Below, in pieces: positions 61,838-64,000 of a stretch of 64,000 nt of DNA (the first letter of the stretch is position 1; each line of letters starts with the position of its first letter). Under the pieces are notes generated by a model, which saw only the letters and a program-made list of their open reading frames with translations, was not told where the DNA came from and did not search any database. The stretch lies in assembly GCF_001856665.1 (NCBI RefSeq), contig NZ_CP017781.1:3361001-3425000 (forward strand), written 5' to 3'. The DNA comes from Rhodobacter xanthinilyticus. Lineage in GTDB: Bacteria; Pseudomonadota; Alphaproteobacteria; Rhodobacterales; Rhodobacteraceae. The position numbers were made by a program, and so were the translations under genes.

Positions 61838-62277
61838 GGTATAAATCTCCCCACCCTCCCTGCTGCCGCAAGAAGGGAAAAGTGGCAGGATTTTACTCCG
61901 CCCGCAGCGAGACGATCCCGCCGCTACCGTGGCCTAATTTTGCACCGCCGTTTCCAACAAGGTTTTCGCCCAATGGTACTCTGGTCAGATACGTATCCCA
62001 CAAGGCGAGTTACTCGAATACGTTCATATGGGATATGGAAGTACCTACGAGCGAGACTTGCTCCTGGAAGTGCGATGTGGCGTCGTGATTGAAACCTCGG
62101 AGCGGCACAACGAAGTCGAGGCATCCGACGACGATGACTGGCTGCCATTCTGAACTGATGTTTGGCCATCGTGCCAATACCGGTGCTGCATGATCGCTGT
62201 CGTCGCAGATTTTGCATGATTACGAAGGACTTCGCGCCCTCTTGCTTCCACAGTGCTTCCACGTGTGTTGGAAACGC

Positions 62278-62303
62278 AAACGCCGCCCCGGAGGGCGGCG
62301 TTT
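62278..62303 (-). terminator. terminator of the rRNA operon
   Basis: AAACGCCGCCC-CGGA-GGGCGGCGTTT is an 11-base-pair perfect stem, located 25 bases beyond the 3' end of tRNA-fMet on the minus strand and ending in TTT. The flanking gap 62154-62328 shows nothing else. Confidence 0.85.
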
Positions 62304-62328
62304 AAGCGTTTGATAACGCGTAATTTTT

Positions 62329-62405
<77 letters not shown>

Positions 62406-62486
62406 CCGGGTGTATATTGCCCCGAGGGCTTTATGGGCTGACGGGGTATTTTTTGTTATCGTTCTGAGAGATTGGCTTCTTTCTAG

Positions 62487-62601
62487 GTTTGGCGGTGACC
62501 TACTCTCCCACGTCTTGAGACGCAGTACCATTGGCGTGTTGGCCCTTAACGGCCGAGTTCGGGATGGGATCGGGTGTTTAGCCAGCGCTATGACCACCAA
62601 A
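62487..62601 (-). rRNA. rrf: 5S ribosomal RNA
   Basis: About 115 bases on the minus strand, beginning near TTTGGTGGTCATAGCGC and containing CCCGATCCCATCCCGAACTC and GGGAGAGTAGGTCACCGCC. End points are estimated to within a few bases. It lies between 23S and tRNA-fMet. Confidence 0.93.
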
Positions 62602-62677
62602 CCGAGGAAGAAGCCTGTCCAAGTCTTGTATGTAACCAGTGTATACTTGCTTTTGATCGTGAGCCTTGCTGCTACTG

Positions 62678-64000
<1,323 letters not shown>

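Larger units (their letters stand above)
59424..61956 (-). mobile_element. IS21-family element, copy B
   Basis: Same 2,533-base element as at 9006-11538, same orientation. It is flanked by the perfect six-base duplication ACAAGG at 59418-59423 and 61957-61962, showing a clean transposition into the split gene. istA and istB appear intact. Confidence 0.95.
59168..62153 (+). pseudogene. unknown gene split by IS21 copy B
   Basis: The first part, 59168-59423, encodes ERIFYKGEKLFMCTEPLEEY and STALWRRYIGSWKIVDDRLY; the second, 61963-62153, encodes VFAQWYSGQIRIPQGELLEY and ends DDDDWLPF. Removing IS21 with one copy of the six-base duplication ACAAGG restores a continuous 148-residue frame across GFPDK-VFAQW. 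The family has a LYLTGLEGWL core and is of unknown function. The acidic end resembles immunity-type proteins, a weak hint only. Confidence 0.85.

Overview
The window looks like chromosome of a high-GC alphaproteobacterium of the Rhodobacteraceae type (Paracoccus/Rhodobacter/Gemmobacter relatives). This is inferred from three things: uniformly GC-rich codon use, an rRNA operon ending 23S-5S-tRNA-fMet, and phage tail genes of the kind found in the Rhodobacter gene transfer agent (GTA). Species cannot be named from the sequence alone. Layout: 1-1627 carries the end of gmd and a complete fcl (GDP-L-fucose synthesis for surface polysaccharide). 1837-5627 is a signalling locus: a LuxR-type response regulator, a hybrid sensor kinase converging on it, and an exported molybdopterin-oxidoreductase-like partner gene whose 5' end has been cut off by an insertion sequence. 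5628-11538 is a pile of insertion sequences: an IS3-like element, an IS407-like IS3 element, a serine-resolvase remnant and an IS21 element. 11539-15044 holds an N-terminally truncated SNF2 helicase followed by a GIY-YIG nuclease. 15085-54268 is a nearly complete tailed-phage genome, read almost wholly on the minus strand. Its order, from right to left, is: S24-type repressor (plus strand), early regulators, recombination/replication genes (AAA ATPase, helicase, Cas4-like nuclease, primase-helicase, a repeat-rich candidate origin, RuvC-like nuclease), ParB-methyltransferase, HNH nuclease, terminase, portal, fused protease-capsid, connectors, tail tube, frameshifted tail chaperones, tape measure, and then GTA-like distal tail genes with the lysis cassette inserted among them. 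Plus-strand cargo genes interrupt this operon (parDE, a YaaC-like gene, a DUF3489 gene and a small unknown). 54675-58953 is a plus-strand accessory cluster: an XRE regulator, a DUF4258 protein, an unknown protein and a NERD nuclease-SF1 helicase with their own operator-like repeats. 59016-61956 holds an IS407-like remnant and a second IS21 copy that cleanly splits a small gene. 62278-64000 is the end of an rRNA operon on the minus strand. How it works together: the phage head and packaging genes are lambda-like (GpA terminase, lambda-type portal, gpW-like joiner), whereas the tail tip (DUF2460, DUF2163, NlpC/P60, TIM-barrel protein) is GTA-like. No integrase is visible, so mobility of the prophage is uncertain. 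Two same-orientation IS21 copies bracket helicase, prophage and accessory cluster; one has a target duplication and the other does not, which points to IS-driven rearrangement. The most interesting unexplained parts are the NERD-helicase cluster, the YaaC-like gene inside the late operon, the repeat array beside the primase-helicase, and two genes whose intact forms can be rebuilt by removing an IS.
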